A stretch of 64,000 nt of DNA from Mogibacterium sp. (GTDB taxonomy: Bacteria; Bacillota; Clostridia; Peptostreptococcales; Anaerovoracaceae): assembly GCA_017404265.1 (NCBI GenBank), contig JAFRCS010000011.1, positions 1-64,000 of the forward strand, given 5' to 3'. Position 1 is the stretch's first letter. The number at the start of each line of letters is the position of its first letter. The notes under the pieces were generated by a model. It ran no database searches. It was not told where the DNA came from and saw only the letters and a list, made by a program, of their open reading frames with translations. The position numbers were made by a program, and so were the translations under genes. This document shows, in pieces, positions 8,268 to 17,064 of the stretch.

Positions 8268-8281
8268 AGTTTTCTTTACAT
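8262..8281. repeat. Palindromic repeat copy 1 (ATGTAAAG-N4-CTTTACAT)
   Basis: Perfect 8-bp inverted repeat with a TTTT centre. It supplies the last Met codon and the TAA stop of the yprB-type gene. Identical to copy 2. Confidence 0.85.
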
Positions 8282-8294
8282 AATTGCGCATAAT

Positions 8295-8325
8295 AAATGC
8301 TGCCCTTCTGAGGCAGCATTTTGAT
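8295..8325. terminator. Bidirectional terminator between yprB-type gene and YitT gene
   Basis: AATGCTGCC pairs with GGCAGCATT around a seven-base loop, with T-rich sequence after the plus-strand arm and A-rich sequence before it. It serves the two convergent genes. Confidence 0.75.
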
Positions 8326-8337
8326 TTGCATTCACTT

Positions 8338-9342
8338 TTATCCGTCTATTTTGTGGATGTCCGAGAATCCTCTTCCCACTCCCCATACGGACTTGACACT
8401 GATTACCGAAACGAAGGACTTCGGATCTTCCTTGGCCAGGTGCCTTTTTATAAGAAAGCTCTCGCGTGGCGAGCAGAGTATCTTGAGCTGCTTTCTCTTG
8501 TCTCCTGTATACTCTCCGGTGATCTCAATACTTGAAACGCCACGGCCGAGTTCATTCATTATGAAATCGGTCAGAGCATCTGCATCACCAGGGATGATAT
8601 CCAGCTCTACTATCTTATTGCTGAGACCGTACATAACAGCCTCGCTTACTCTCATCGACATGTAAATGATGATTACAGCGTAGAGAGCAATGTTTACTCC
8701 GAATACGAACGCGCTGGCTATTACGATCAGGGAGTTGATCGCGAAAGTTATGTCGTTTATGCCAAGATGAGGCAGCCAGCGGAACTTGATGACCTTAGCG
8801 AGAGAATCGGTCCCGCCCGATGAGAAGCCGGCTCTGAACGTGAGTCCTCCGGAAATACCCATTACTACACCGCAGAATACCGAAACAAGGAAGAGGTCAT
8901 CGCTCTTTACGATAACTACATTATTGACTTCAAGTACGAACATCACGACCGGGTAAGTCAAGGACATCAGAAGTATCTTTCTGACCTCCTTCCACCCAAG
9001 AAATATCCATACTATCGCGGTTATGATAAGAGCCAAAGCATAGTAAACAAGCGAATAGTTCCAGTGTGTGTAGTTTTGTATGATCCTTGCGATACCCGTG
9101 ATGCCGCCAAAAGTCAGCCCGTTTGGGATCATGATGGATACCGTCGCGAGCGAGCCCATTACAACTCCAAGAAGCGCCATCCCTATCTCACGTGCTCTGA
9201 TCCGGAGCTTTGAATGTCCGTGAAATTCAGGGTCATGAAAATATCTGGCGTTTGCCTCCTTGTTTTCTGCGACCTCTTTCTCGAGCTTCCTGTCAAGGCT
9301 GCTCATAGCTATATCTGCTTTTTTCTTTTCTTTATCACTCAT
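8338..9342 (-). CDS. YitT family membrane protein (second paralogue)
   Basis: YitT / DUF161 membrane protein with C-terminal DUF2179, 334 residues. It has a charged 45-residue cytoplasmic N-terminal extension (MSDKEKKKADIAMSSLDRKL) not seen in the other two copies. Membrane segments run from about 53 to 240; the conserved loop reads FRAGFSSGGTDSLAKVIK. It closely resembles the copy at 57575-58474, whereas the copy at 200-1111 is more distant. It follows the DNA methylase by 12 bases, so it is probably the operon's last gene. Substrate unknown. Confidence 0.85.
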   Translation of the reverse strand: MSDKEKKKADIAMSSLDRKLEKEVAENKEANARYFHDPEFHGHSKLRIRAREIGMALLGVVMGSLATVSIMIPNGLTFGGITGIARIIQNYTHWNYSLVYYALALIITAIVWIFLGWKEVRKILLMSLTYPVVMFVLEVNNVVIVKSDDLFLVSVFCGVVMGISGGLTFRAGFSSGGTDSLAKVIKFRWLPHLGINDITFAINSLIVIASAFVFGVNIALYAVIIIYMSMRVSEAVMYGLSNKIVELDIIPGDADALTDFIMNELGRGVSSIEITGEYTGDKRKQLKILCSPRESFLIKRHLAKEDPKSFVSVISVKSVWGVGRGFSDIHKIDG

Positions 9343-9354
9343 TTTTTATTGTGA

Positions 9355-10653
9355 TCATCCTTCCATGACAAAGGATGCTTCATACTCCTTGCCGAAAATG
9401 TCAACAACGACAGCCTCAAAGCTGCCGCCCGAGATGAAGCTCATGCTTTCATCATCAGCGTCAAATACGTTTTTAGCCTCAAAGGTTCCGTCGTATTCGG
9501 GATCTATTATCACATGGTCCGCAAACTGCAGTCTGTCAGCCTTCAGCGCGTTTTCTACATGTATGCGGTCCTTCATCTGCACTGATCCGGTATCTATGTC
9601 CGGCACCAGATCGATGAGCCTGCACTTGTACAGGTCTCTTCCGTCCTCAAGACGGTCAACGCTCAGTATGGCTATGTCAGCCCTGCCCCTCTGAAGTTTT
9701 ACAGGCTCCTGTCTCATAAAGCCGAACTCCGCGCCGGCCTTTCTGAGCCTGCGCCTTGCCATCGAAGTCGCTATCTCCTCGCTGTCGCAGCCTATCCACC
9801 TTCTGCCGAGCATCTGGGCAGCCTCAAGCAGGCTTCCGCTTCCGCAGAAGAAATCGCCCGCGAGGTCGCCCTCTTCCGTCGACGCCAGAACGATGCGCTT
9901 CATGAGTTCAAGCGGTTTCTGAGTGGCGTAGCCTGTGCGTTCGGACGAGGTTCGTCCTACCATGTCTATGCTCCAGACGTCCTTCATGTTTACGAGAGTG
10001 TACCAGCCGCCCTCGTCCTTGTACTCCGCGACGCCCCTGAACCTGTAAGGTTTGCGGTCTCTGTTATAGGACTTTTCCTTCGGAACGTCAAGATAATATT
10101 TCGAAGTTTTTGAATATACAAGGATGCTGTCGTGCTTTCTGGCGAAATGGCGCTTGCCGGATCCGCCCGACTTATACTGCCAGATGATCTCGTTGACGAA
10201 GTTCTTCTCTCCCATCAGCTCGTCAAGCACAAGCTTGATGTAGTGCGACGAATGCCAGTCAAGGTGTATCCACATGAGACCGTCATCCGCCAGAAGATCC
10301 TTCATCAGCAGCAGGCGGACGGCCATGTTCTCAATATAGTATTCGAGGCTTCGGTCGAACTTGTCGTCGTATGCCAGATGGTGCACCTTGTGGCTGGCTC
10401 CGGCGCTGTCTTTTACGCTGACAGAGGCGTTGAAGCTTGAGCGCGTAAAGAAAGGCGGATCGATATAGATCAGCCTGAAAGCGCCCGCATAGCCCCTCGA
10501 GAGCAGTCCCTTCATGTATTCGAGGTTGTCGCCCAGGCACAGTTCGTTTGCACCTGTCATGCCGTCTTCTGCAAGTGAAGGAGAGCCATGCACTTCCTCG
10601 TACATGGCTCTGCCCTTTTTAAGTCCTTCAAGAATCTGTTCTGTCGTTGTCAT
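9355..10653 (-). CDS. Orphan site-specific DNA methyltransferase (N4-cytosine or N6-adenine type)
   Basis: S-adenosylmethionine-dependent DNA amino-methylase of 432 residues. Motif IV IYIDPPFF precedes motif I DFFCGSGSLLEAA, the beta-class order, and a YATQKPLELMKRI segment matches the conserved pre-motif I region. A C-terminal tail of about 130 residues after the catalytic domain has no recognisable motif. No restriction endonuclease or specificity subunit adjoins it, so it is an orphan methylase, perhaps regulatory. I chose the ATG at 10653, one base after the upstream stop; a GTG at 10674 is possible. Flanked by core genes, with no sign of recent transfer. Target sequence and modified base cannot be read from the sequence. 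Confidence 0.85.
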   Translation of the reverse strand: MTTTEQILEGLKKGRAMYEEVHGSPSLAEDGMTGANELCLGDNLEYMKGLLSRGYAGAFRLIYIDPPFFTRSSFNASVSVKDSAGASHKVHHLAYDDKFDRSLEYYIENMAVRLLLMKDLLADDGLMWIHLDWHSSHYIKLVLDELMGEKNFVNEIIWQYKSGGSGKRHFARKHDSILVYSKTSKYYLDVPKEKSYNRDRKPYRFRGVAEYKDEGGWYTLVNMKDVWSIDMVGRTSSERTGYATQKPLELMKRIVLASTEEGDLAGDFFCGSGSLLEAAQMLGRRWIGCDSEEIATSMARRRLRKAGAEFGFMRQEPVKLQRGRADIAILSVDRLEDGRDLYKCRLIDLVPDIDTGSVQMKDRIHVENALKADRLQFADHVIIDPEYDGTFEAKNVFDADDESMSFISGGSFEAVVVDIFGKEYEASFVMEG

Positions 10654-10654
10654 A

Positions 10655-11077
10655 TCAGTTGAGTACTTCGACACCTTCGAATACGACGCCGATCATCTCT
10701 TCAAGCTCTGCGCTCACGCTGAGAACGAAGTCGATCCCGGATTCCTTCGAAATGATCTTGATCTTCTCAATGAAGCTCGGCAAAACGTCCAGAGCGAAAT
10801 CTCTGTGTCTCATGATGCCGTCAAGGAAGATCGTTTCGATATCATTGTCAGAACTCATGATACCGAACAGGAATCCGATATACTCGTCCTCATTGGTGAT
10901 GTGCGGAAAATCCTCCATGCATACGACTCTGATCTTGTAGTCAAGGTCGTAGATGAGTCTTGAATTCTTGTTGATAAATACGATACTTCCTCTGGCTGTC
11001 TGGACAGTTTCATTCGCCAGCTCAATCATTCTTTTGGTCTTGCCGCTTCCTTTATGTCCAATCAATAATTTGACCAT
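10655..11077 (-). CDS. Small P-loop NTPase-like protein of unknown function
   Basis: A 140-residue protein with a Walker A motif GHKGSGKT at residues 7-14 and a Walker B-like IETIFLDGIM near residue 85. Otherwise I do not recognise it; similar small proteins in Clostridia are sometimes labelled ATPase or PilT-like without evidence. Its place between glyA and the methylase, one base from the latter, suggests co-expression. Possibly a nucleotide-binding regulator. Confidence 0.7.
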   Translation of the reverse strand: MVKLLIGHKGSGKTKRMIELANETVQTARGSIVFINKNSRLIYDLDYKIRVVCMEDFPHITNEDEYIGFLFGIMSSDNDIETIFLDGIMRHRDFALDVLPSFIEKIKIISKESGIDFVLSVSAELEEMIGVVFEGVEVLN

Positions 11078-11099
11078 AGGTCAGTACCTCCCCTTTAGT

Positions 11100-12377
11100 T
11101 TATTTTGCTTCTGCTGCCTCTGCTGCCTTCTTTGCTCTGAGTTCCTTTACTACGTCATCAATTCTGTGAACGACTTTACGGAAGTCATCTTCGAGGAATC
11201 CTCTTGTAGTCATAGGAGCAGTTCCCACACGTACGCCGGATGTCTGGAACGGTGATCTCTTTTCATTAGGAACGCAGTTCTTGTTGAGCGTGATGCCTAC
11301 CTCGTCGCATGCTGCCTGCAGCTCTTTGCCCGAGAACGGCTCATCGCTGAGGTCTACCAGGAATACGTGGTTGTCTGTTCCGCCTGTAACGATCTTGTAA
11401 CCCATCTTGATGAACTCGTCAGCAAGTGCAGCGCAGTTGAGTCTTACCTGATGAGCGTATGCCTTGAACTCAGGCTTCAGAGCTTCCTCAGCGCATACAG
11501 CCTTGCCTGCGATGATGTGGCAGAGCGGGCCGCCCTGTGCGTATGGGAATACAGCGGAGTCAACAGCCTTTGCGAGCTCCGGTCTTGCGAAGATCAGTCC
11601 GCCGCGAGGTCCTCTGAGTGTCTTATGTGTAGTTGTAGTAACGATGTCAGCATAACCGAACGGCGTTGGATGCTCTCCGGCAGCTACGAGACCGGCAATG
11701 TGTGCCATGTCTACCATGAAGTAAGCTCCTACTTCCTTTGCGATCTCAGCAAATGCAGGGAAGTCGATGATCCTTGCGTATGCCGATGCTCCTGTGAGGA
11801 TCAGTTTAGGCTTTACTTCATGAGCTTTCTTTCTTACGTCTTCCATGTCGATACGGCCGTTGTCGTCAACATCATAGGAGACTACGTTGTAAAGCTTGCC
11901 GCTGAAGTTTACGCCGGAACCATGTGTGAGGTGTCCGCCGTTGTCAAGGCTGAGACCGAGGATGGTGTCACCCGGCTCAAGTACTGACTTATAAGCAGCG
12001 AAGTTAGCCTGTGAACCCGAGTGTGGCTGTACGTTTACGTGATAGTCTGTGTTGAATACCTTTCTCCACAGATCGCAGCAGTACTCTTCGAGTTCGTCTA
12101 CGACGATAGTTCCGCCGTAGTATCTGCCCTTGTTGCCTGATGTCCTTACGATAGGAGCCTGAGGATATCCCTCAGCATACTTCCACGAAAGGCAGCTTCC
12201 GCAGGCGGCCATTACGGCCTCGGAGCAGTAGTTCTCAGATGCGATGAGCTCCACGTTGTTCTTCTGTCTCAGATACTCTCTGTTTACGAGGTCTGCAACT
12301 CTTTCTGAACTCTTGCGGATCTCCTCAACTATCATCTGGTTATAGTTGCTGTTGTCGTTTCCGTTTCTGTCAAACAT
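11100..12377 (-). CDS. glyA: Serine hydroxymethyltransferase
   Basis: PLP enzyme that converts serine and tetrahydrofolate to glycine and 5,10-methylene-THF, the main one-carbon entry point. The 425-residue length is typical. The PLP lysine is Lys252 in [14 protein letters not shown]. Other landmarks are [13 protein letters not shown], the tetrahydrofolate-site GKRYYGG-like segment (here GNKGRYYGG) and [24 protein letters not shown] ribosome region precedes the start. folC and folD lie nearby in the same orientation, giving a small folate cluster. Ends in an Ala/Lys-rich tail. Confidence 0.97.
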   Translation of the reverse strand: MFDRNGNDNSNYNQMIVEEIRKSSERVADLVNREYLRQKNNVELIASENYCSEAVMAACGSCLSWKYAEGYPQAPIVRTSGNKGRYYGGTIVVDELEEYCCDLWRKVFNTDYHVNVQPHSGSQANFAAYKSVLEPGDTILGLSLDNGGHLTHGSGVNFSGKLYNVVSYDVDDNGRIDMEDVRKKAHEVKPKLILTGASAYARIIDFPAFAEIAKEVGAYFMVDMAHIAGLVAAGEHPTPFGYADIVTTTTHKTLRGPRGGLIFARPELAKAVDSAVFPYAQGGPLCHIIAGKAVCAEEALKPEFKAYAHQVRLNCAALADEFIKMGYKIVTGGTDNHVFLVDLSDEPFSGKELQAACDEVGITLNKNCVPNEKRSPFQTSGVRVGTAPMTTRGFLEDDFRKVVHRIDDVVKELRAKKAAEAAEAK

Positions 12378-12448
12378 GGTACCGGTCCTTTCTCCACATT
12401 ATTGATTTGGAAATGATTTAGTGATGACTTGATATATATTCGGGATTT

Positions 12449-13681
12449 TTAATGATCCTTCATGAACAGGGTCCTCATTTCTCCGGCCAGATATATAGAT
12501 CCGGTCGTCAGGATGCACTGAAAAGACGAGTCCTTAGCGTATTCGTATGCCTCACGGGTCGACTCGAATACCATGCACCCGTGTCCGCATCCGGCGATGA
12601 GCTCGCCTATCCGCTCAGGATCTTCTGCTCTTTCATAATCCACGGCTGCTGCCGCGTAGGAGCATCCCTTGAGACCTCCCGTAAGTAATTGTACCATACG
12701 AACCGAATTTTTGTCTTTCATACAGCCAAAAATTACCAGCGTTCTTTTGATTTTATTTGTACGGGAGAATGCCTCATATGTCTTTACCAGCTCAGATATG
12801 GCGTCAGGATTATGGGCTCCGTCTATGATGAAGACAGGCTCTTCACCCGGCTCATCATTCAGTATCTCAAATCTGCCCGGCAGCCAGGCATTTGCCAGGC
12901 CGTTTTCTATGGCTTCTTCGGACACTTCTATACCTGCAGCCTTTATGGCTTCCACGGCTGTCGCTGCGTTCCTTGTCTGATGCCCGCCTTTCATGGCCAG
13001 CTCATATTTCCTGTAGCTGTCTGCCACTTCCGACACGTCGATGAACTTGCTTCCGTTCTCAGCGGCCACACGCCTGAATATGTTCTTGGTATTCATGTCG
13101 CCTGTCTGTGAAACGACCGGAACGCCCGGCTTTATGATGCCTGCCTTCTCTCGCGCTATCTTGAAGATGGTATTGCCGAGCTGGGCAGTGTGATCGAGCC
13201 CGACCTGAGTTATAACGCTCACGAGAGGCTTTTCAAGGGTATTCGTTGAATCCAGCCTTCCGCCGAGTCCTGTCTCCAGGACTACATAGTCAGGCTGTTC
13301 CTTTGCAAAGTACAGATAGGCCGCTGCCGTGTACACTTCAAAGACGGTCAGTTTGCCGTACTCGAGCCCGGCATTATGTAAAGTTTTCTTTACATCTTCC
13401 TCGACGGAATATACTCTCTCCTTAAGCGAGTCAAGCTCCGCCTGCTCTATCATGCGGTGAGTGCCATCCCATATCTGCACTCTCTCGCATTCGTCCTCAA
13501 GATGCGGCGAAGTGAAAAGACCCACGCTGTATCCCGCCTCCTCAAGTATGGAAGCGGTCATCACCGCGGTAGAGCCCTTTCCGTTGGTGCCTGCAATATG
13601 TATAGCCCTGAAGCCGGCTTCCGGATCGCCCAGAGCCGCCAGCAGAGCCTTCATTCTCTCAAGTCCGTCAAAGCTTGCCAT
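12449..13681 (-). CDS. folC: Folylpolyglutamate synthase (dihydrofolate synthase-type)
   Basis: Mur-ligase-family enzyme that adds glutamates to folates using ATP, 410 residues. The P-loop reads GTNGKGST at residues 31-38, followed by FTSPHL and later ETGLGGRLDSTN, IDGAHNP and GSIYLAGE. The start overlaps the valS stop by one base (TAATG), indicating coupling. Residues 96-102 (DVKKTLH) are encoded by a perfect copy of the palindromic repeat found in seven other places, apparently accommodated in a surface helix. Together with glyA and folD it forms the folate genes of this region. Confidence 0.95.
   Translation of the reverse strand: MASFDGLERMKALLAALGDPEAGFRAIHIAGTNGKGSTAVMTASILEEAGYSVGLFTSPHLEDECERVQIWDGTHRMIEQAELDSLKERVYSVEEDVKKTLHNAGLEYGKLTVFEVYTAAAYLYFAKEQPDYVVLETGLGGRLDSTNTLEKPLVSVITQVGLDHTAQLGNTIFKIAREKAGIIKPGVPVVSQTGDMNTKNIFRRVAAENGSKFIDVSEVADSYRKYELAMKGGHQTRNAATAVEAIKAAGIEVSEEAIENGLANAWLPGRFEILNDEPGEEPVFIIDGAHNPDAISELVKTYEAFSRTNKIKRTLVIFGCMKDKNSVRMVQLLTGGLKGCSYAAAAVDYERAEDPERIGELIAGCGHGCMVFESTREAYEYAKDSSFQCILTTGSIYLAGEMRTLFMKDH
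13376..13395. repeat. Palindromic repeat copy 2, inside folC
   Basis: ATGTAAAGTTTTCTTTACAT, identical to copy 1, lies in frame inside the folC coding sequence. It is the only copy inside a gene. Confidence 0.85.
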
Positions 13682-16347
13682 TACTTTTTAAGCGACTCCA
13701 GTCTCGCAAGCACTGTCTCAAGCATGCTGCGGTACTTCTCGCCCTTGGCGCGCTCCTCTTCAACGAGCTTTGCAGGGGCCTTGTCCGTGAATCCCTTGTT
13801 TGCGAGCTTCTTCTCTACTCTTTCGACCTCAGACTCAAGCCTCTTCTGTTCTTTCGTCAGTCTCTCTATCTCCGCCTCTCTGTCGACCAGGTCATCCAGC
13901 TTTACGGCTATCTCAGCACCGTTTATGACAGCTGTCATGACGTCATCAGGCATGTCGAATCTGCTGTCCTTTATGTCGATATCCACGACGTTGGCCAGCT
14001 TTCTGATGCGCTCCGCGACCGCCTCTATATCGTCTTTCAGACTGTCGGTCCTGATGATGAGATTGAGCTTTCTTCCCGGTGCAGCCTCAGCTTCCGCTCT
14101 TATGTTACGGACAGCCTTTATCACTGCCATCGCGGTCTCTATCCTCCTTACGGAGTCGGCGTAATCCATGTCAGGATCACATACCGGCCACTCGGCTCTG
14201 ATGAGCATGGCGTCGCGGCCTGTCTTTTCTTCATCCTGAGGCAGGAATCCCCATATCTCCTCTGTGATGAAAGGCATGAACGGGTGCAGGAACTTCAGAA
14301 GATCCTTGAGCACCTTGGTCAGTACGAATCTGGCTACTTTCTTGTCTTCTTCATCATCTCCATAGAGCCTGCCCTTGACGAGCTCGATGTACCAGTCGCA
14401 GAAGACGTCCCAGATGAGCTCATAAACTCTCTGGCCCGCCATGCCCAGCTCAAACTTGTCGAGCTGCTCTGTGATGTACTTAGCGCCGTCATTGGCCATC
14501 TGCAGTATCCATTTATCCTCGTCAGCGAGCCTTGTCTCATCGAATTCCATCGGGAGCCATTTGCCCTCTTCATCCTGCAGGTTCATTATCGTGAATCTGG
14601 AAGCGTTCCAGAGCTTGTTTGCGAAGTTTCTCGCGGCCTCGATCCTCTTAGGGATGTATCTGGTGTCATTACCCGGCGAGATTCCCGTGCACAGCATGAA
14701 TCTCAGGGCGTCCGCGCCGTACTGGGCGATCGAATCCAGAGGATCGACGCCGTTGCCGAGGGACTTGCTCATCTTGCGGCCGAGTTCATCTCTGACCAGT
14801 CCGTGGACAAAGACGTAATCATACGGAGCGTCTCCCATGCACTCATATCCTGAGAATACCATCCTGACTACCCAGAAGAAGATGATATCGTAGCCCGTGA
14901 CGAGCACCGAGTTAGGATAGAAATAATCCAGGGCGTCGGTCTTTTCAGGCCAGCCTAGTGTCGAGAACGGCCAGAGCGCTGAGCTGAACCATGTGTCCAG
15001 AACGTCCTCATCCTGAGTAAAGTGTTTGCATCCGCACTTAGGGCAGACTTCAGGCATATGGTCGGCTACCACTATCTCGCCGCATTCATCGCAGTAATAC
15101 GCAGGGATCCTGTGTCCCCACCAGAGCTGACGGCTGATGCACCAGTCTCTTATTTCATAGAGCCAGTTGAGGTAGACCTTGGAGAATCTCTCAGGAACAA
15201 ACTTCATGCGGCCAGTTTCTACCGCGGCTATGGCAGGTTTTGCCAGCTCGTCCATCTTTACGAACCACTGGTCGCTCATCATAGGCTCAACGGCGCTGTG
15301 ACATCTGTAGCACTTTCCGACAGGTATGGTAAGTTCTTCCGTCTTTACGAGGAATCCCGCTTCTTCGAGATCCTTGACCCATGCCCTGCGGCATTCATAT
15401 CTGTCCATGCCCTCGTATTTGCCGGCGTATTCGTTCATCGTCGCGTCATCGTTCATGCAGCTGATGATCTCGAGATCGTGTCTCTGGCCGACTTCGAAGT
15501 CGTTAGGGTCGTGTGCCGGCGTGATCTTAACGGCTCCGGTACCCTTTTCAGGATCCGGATATTCGTCCGCGATCACCGGGATCTCCCTGCCCACTATAGG
15601 CAGGATGACTGTCTTTCCTACGAGGTCTTTATATCTCTCGTCGCTCGGATGCACCGCTATGGCGATATCTCCGAACATTGTCTCAGGTCTGGATGTGGCG
15701 ACGGTTATGCCCTCGCCTCCGTCCTTTGCAGGATATCTGAAGTACCAGTACTTGCCGTTTTCATCCTCGTGCTCTACTTCCGCGTCGGAAAGAGAGGTCT
15801 TGCAGCACGGACACCAGTTGATCAGACGGTTGCCCTTGTATATCCATCCCTTCTCGTAGAGGTCGATGAAATACTTTACGACCGCCCTGTTGCACTGCTC
15901 GTCCATGGTAAAGCGCTCGCGTCTCCAGTCGCAGGAGTCGCCAAGCTTGCGGCACTGCTTTGTAATGCGTCCGCCGTATTCTTCCTTCCACACCCATGCG
16001 TGCTTCAAAAACTCTTCTCTGCCGAAATCCCTCTTGTCGCGGCCGGTCTTTTCCCTGAGCTCATTCGCTACCTTTACCTCGGTGGCGATGCTCGCATGGT
16101 CTGAGCCCGGGAGCCACAGAGCGGCATAACCCTGCATCCTCTTCCATCTTGTGAGGACGTCCTGCAGAGTATGGTCGAGAGCATGTCCCATATGAAGCTG
16201 TCCCGTTATGTTCGGAGGCGGCATCACGATGGTGAACGGCTCTTTGTCTCTGTCTATATCCGCGTCGAAAGCGCCCTCGGATTCCCACATCTCATAGATG
16301 CGCTCTTCGAATTCTTTAGGATCGTATGTCTTTGCGAGGTTCTTCAT
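13681..16347 (-). CDS. valS: Valyl-tRNA synthetase
   Basis: Class I aminoacyl-tRNA synthetase that charges tRNA-Val with ATP, 888 residues, full length. The HIGH motif is PNITGQLHMGHAL near residue 45, the KMSKS motif is GRKMSKSLGNG near 525, an editing domain lies between them, and a C-terminal coiled coil typical of ValRS ends the protein. There is no T-box leader: only 15 bases separate it from the upstream alarmone synthetase gene, so it depends on an operon promoter. Confidence 0.98.
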   Translation of the reverse strand: MKNLAKTYDPKEFEERIYEMWESEGAFDADIDRDKEPFTIVMPPPNITGQLHMGHALDHTLQDVLTRWKRMQGYAALWLPGSDHASIATEVKVANELREKTGRDKRDFGREEFLKHAWVWKEEYGGRITKQCRKLGDSCDWRRERFTMDEQCNRAVVKYFIDLYEKGWIYKGNRLINWCPCCKTSLSDAEVEHEDENGKYWYFRYPAKDGGEGITVATSRPETMFGDIAIAVHPSDERYKDLVGKTVILPIVGREIPVIADEYPDPEKGTGAVKITPAHDPNDFEVGQRHDLEIISCMNDDATMNEYAGKYEGMDRYECRRAWVKDLEEAGFLVKTEELTIPVGKCYRCHSAVEPMMSDQWFVKMDELAKPAIAAVETGRMKFVPERFSKVYLNWLYEIRDWCISRQLWWGHRIPAYYCDECGEIVVADHMPEVCPKCGCKHFTQDEDVLDTWFSSALWPFSTLGWPEKTDALDYFYPNSVLVTGYDIIFFWVVRMVFSGYECMGDAPYDYVFVHGLVRDELGRKMSKSLGNGVDPLDSIAQYGADALRFMLCTGISPGNDTRYIPKRIEAARNFANKLWNASRFTIMNLQDEEGKWLPMEFDETRLADEDKWILQMANDGAKYITEQLDKFELGMAGQRVYELIWDVFCDWYIELVKGRLYGDDEEDKKVARFVLTKVLKDLLKFLHPFMPFITEEIWGFLPQDEEKTGRDAMLIRAEWPVCDPDMDYADSVRRIETAMAVIKAVRNIRAEAEAAPGRKLNLIIRTDSLKDDIEAVAERIRKLANVVDIDIKDSRFDMPDDVMTAVINGAEIAVKLDDLVDREAEIERLTKEQKRLESEVERVEKKLANKGFTDKAPAKLVEEERAKGEKYRSMLETVLARLESLKK

Positions 16348-16362
16348 TTTAACGTGTTCTCC

Positions 16363-17064
16363 TTAGTAATCGCTGTATTTGCTGTCATTCTTCAAAACTT
16401 CATGGCGTACGCGGCTCATCTGCTCGTCCACCTTGTGCAGCGTCTCCGCGCATGTCTTCAGGTAATTGGTGATGTCCGGCGTGAGTTCGCCCTTGTTCTT
16501 GTATCTGAGCTCGTGCTCCAGGCTGGCCCAGGCGTCCATCATGACGCTGCGGAACTGTATCTCCACCGGGACCATCTTTCTCTTGTTAACGAGGTATACC
16601 GGTACGGCTATTACCACGTGCACGCTGCGGTAGCCGCTTTCCTTAGGCTTGTCGCAGTAGTCCCTTACCCTTATCATCTCGATGTCTTCCTGTGAAAGAA
16701 GCAGCCTTGACATCGTGGCTATATCCTCTTCGTAGTTGCACACCACGCGGATGCCCGCGATATCAAGTATCTCGCGCATCACGGTACCGAGGTTGTTCAG
16801 AGGATCCTCGATGCCGTATCTGCCGGCCTTTTCCATTAAGCTTTCAAATGTCTTCAGCCTCGACTGCACGTGGTGTATAGGCATGTATGAATGCTTCTTG
16901 TCAAAATCATCGGAAAGTATGCTCAGCCTGGTCTCCACCTCTCTTATGGCGGATTTGTACAGCAGGCTTACGTCATCTATCGCCGACTGGAGTTCTTCAT
17001 CCGTGCCTCTGAATTCAGGCATCTTTTCGCGTATCCTGTCAGCATAGTAGTATCTGAATCCCAT
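16363..17064 (-). CDS. Small alarmone synthetase ((p)ppGpp synthetase, RelA/SpoT synthetase domain)
   Basis: Single-domain GTP pyrophosphokinase of 233 residues, making ppGpp/pppGpp from GDP/GTP and ATP. The synthetase motifs are seen in order: DIAGIRVVCNYEEDI, YCDKPKESGYRSVHVV, and VEIQFRSVMMDAWASLEHEL. There is no hydrolase, TGS or ACT domain, so it resembles RelQ (YjbM/SAS1). The start overlaps the folD stop (TAATG). Its position before valS in the same transcript ties it to translation genes. Confidence 0.92.
   Translation of the reverse strand: MGFRYYYADRIREKMPEFRGTDEELQSAIDDVSLLYKSAIREVETRLSILSDDFDKKHSYMPIHHVQSRLKTFESLMEKAGRYGIEDPLNNLGTVMREILDIAGIRVVCNYEEDIATMSRLLLSQEDIEMIRVRDYCDKPKESGYRSVHVVIAVPVYLVNKRKMVPVEIQFRSVMMDAWASLEHELRYKNKGELTPDITNYLKTCAETLHKVDEQMSRVRHEVLKNDSKYSDY

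Noticed and set aside
13675..16104. Long open frames on the plus strand opposite valS (about 390 and 360 codons).
   Set aside because: They are mirror frames of a strongly coding gene, with no recognisable domains and no ribosome sites. The same applies to frames opposite selB (22721-23710), buk (46790-47545) and the DUF1015 gene (49208-50353).
16348..16362. A T-box leader for valS.
   Set aside because: Only 15 bases separate valS from the upstream gene, leaving no room for a leader.
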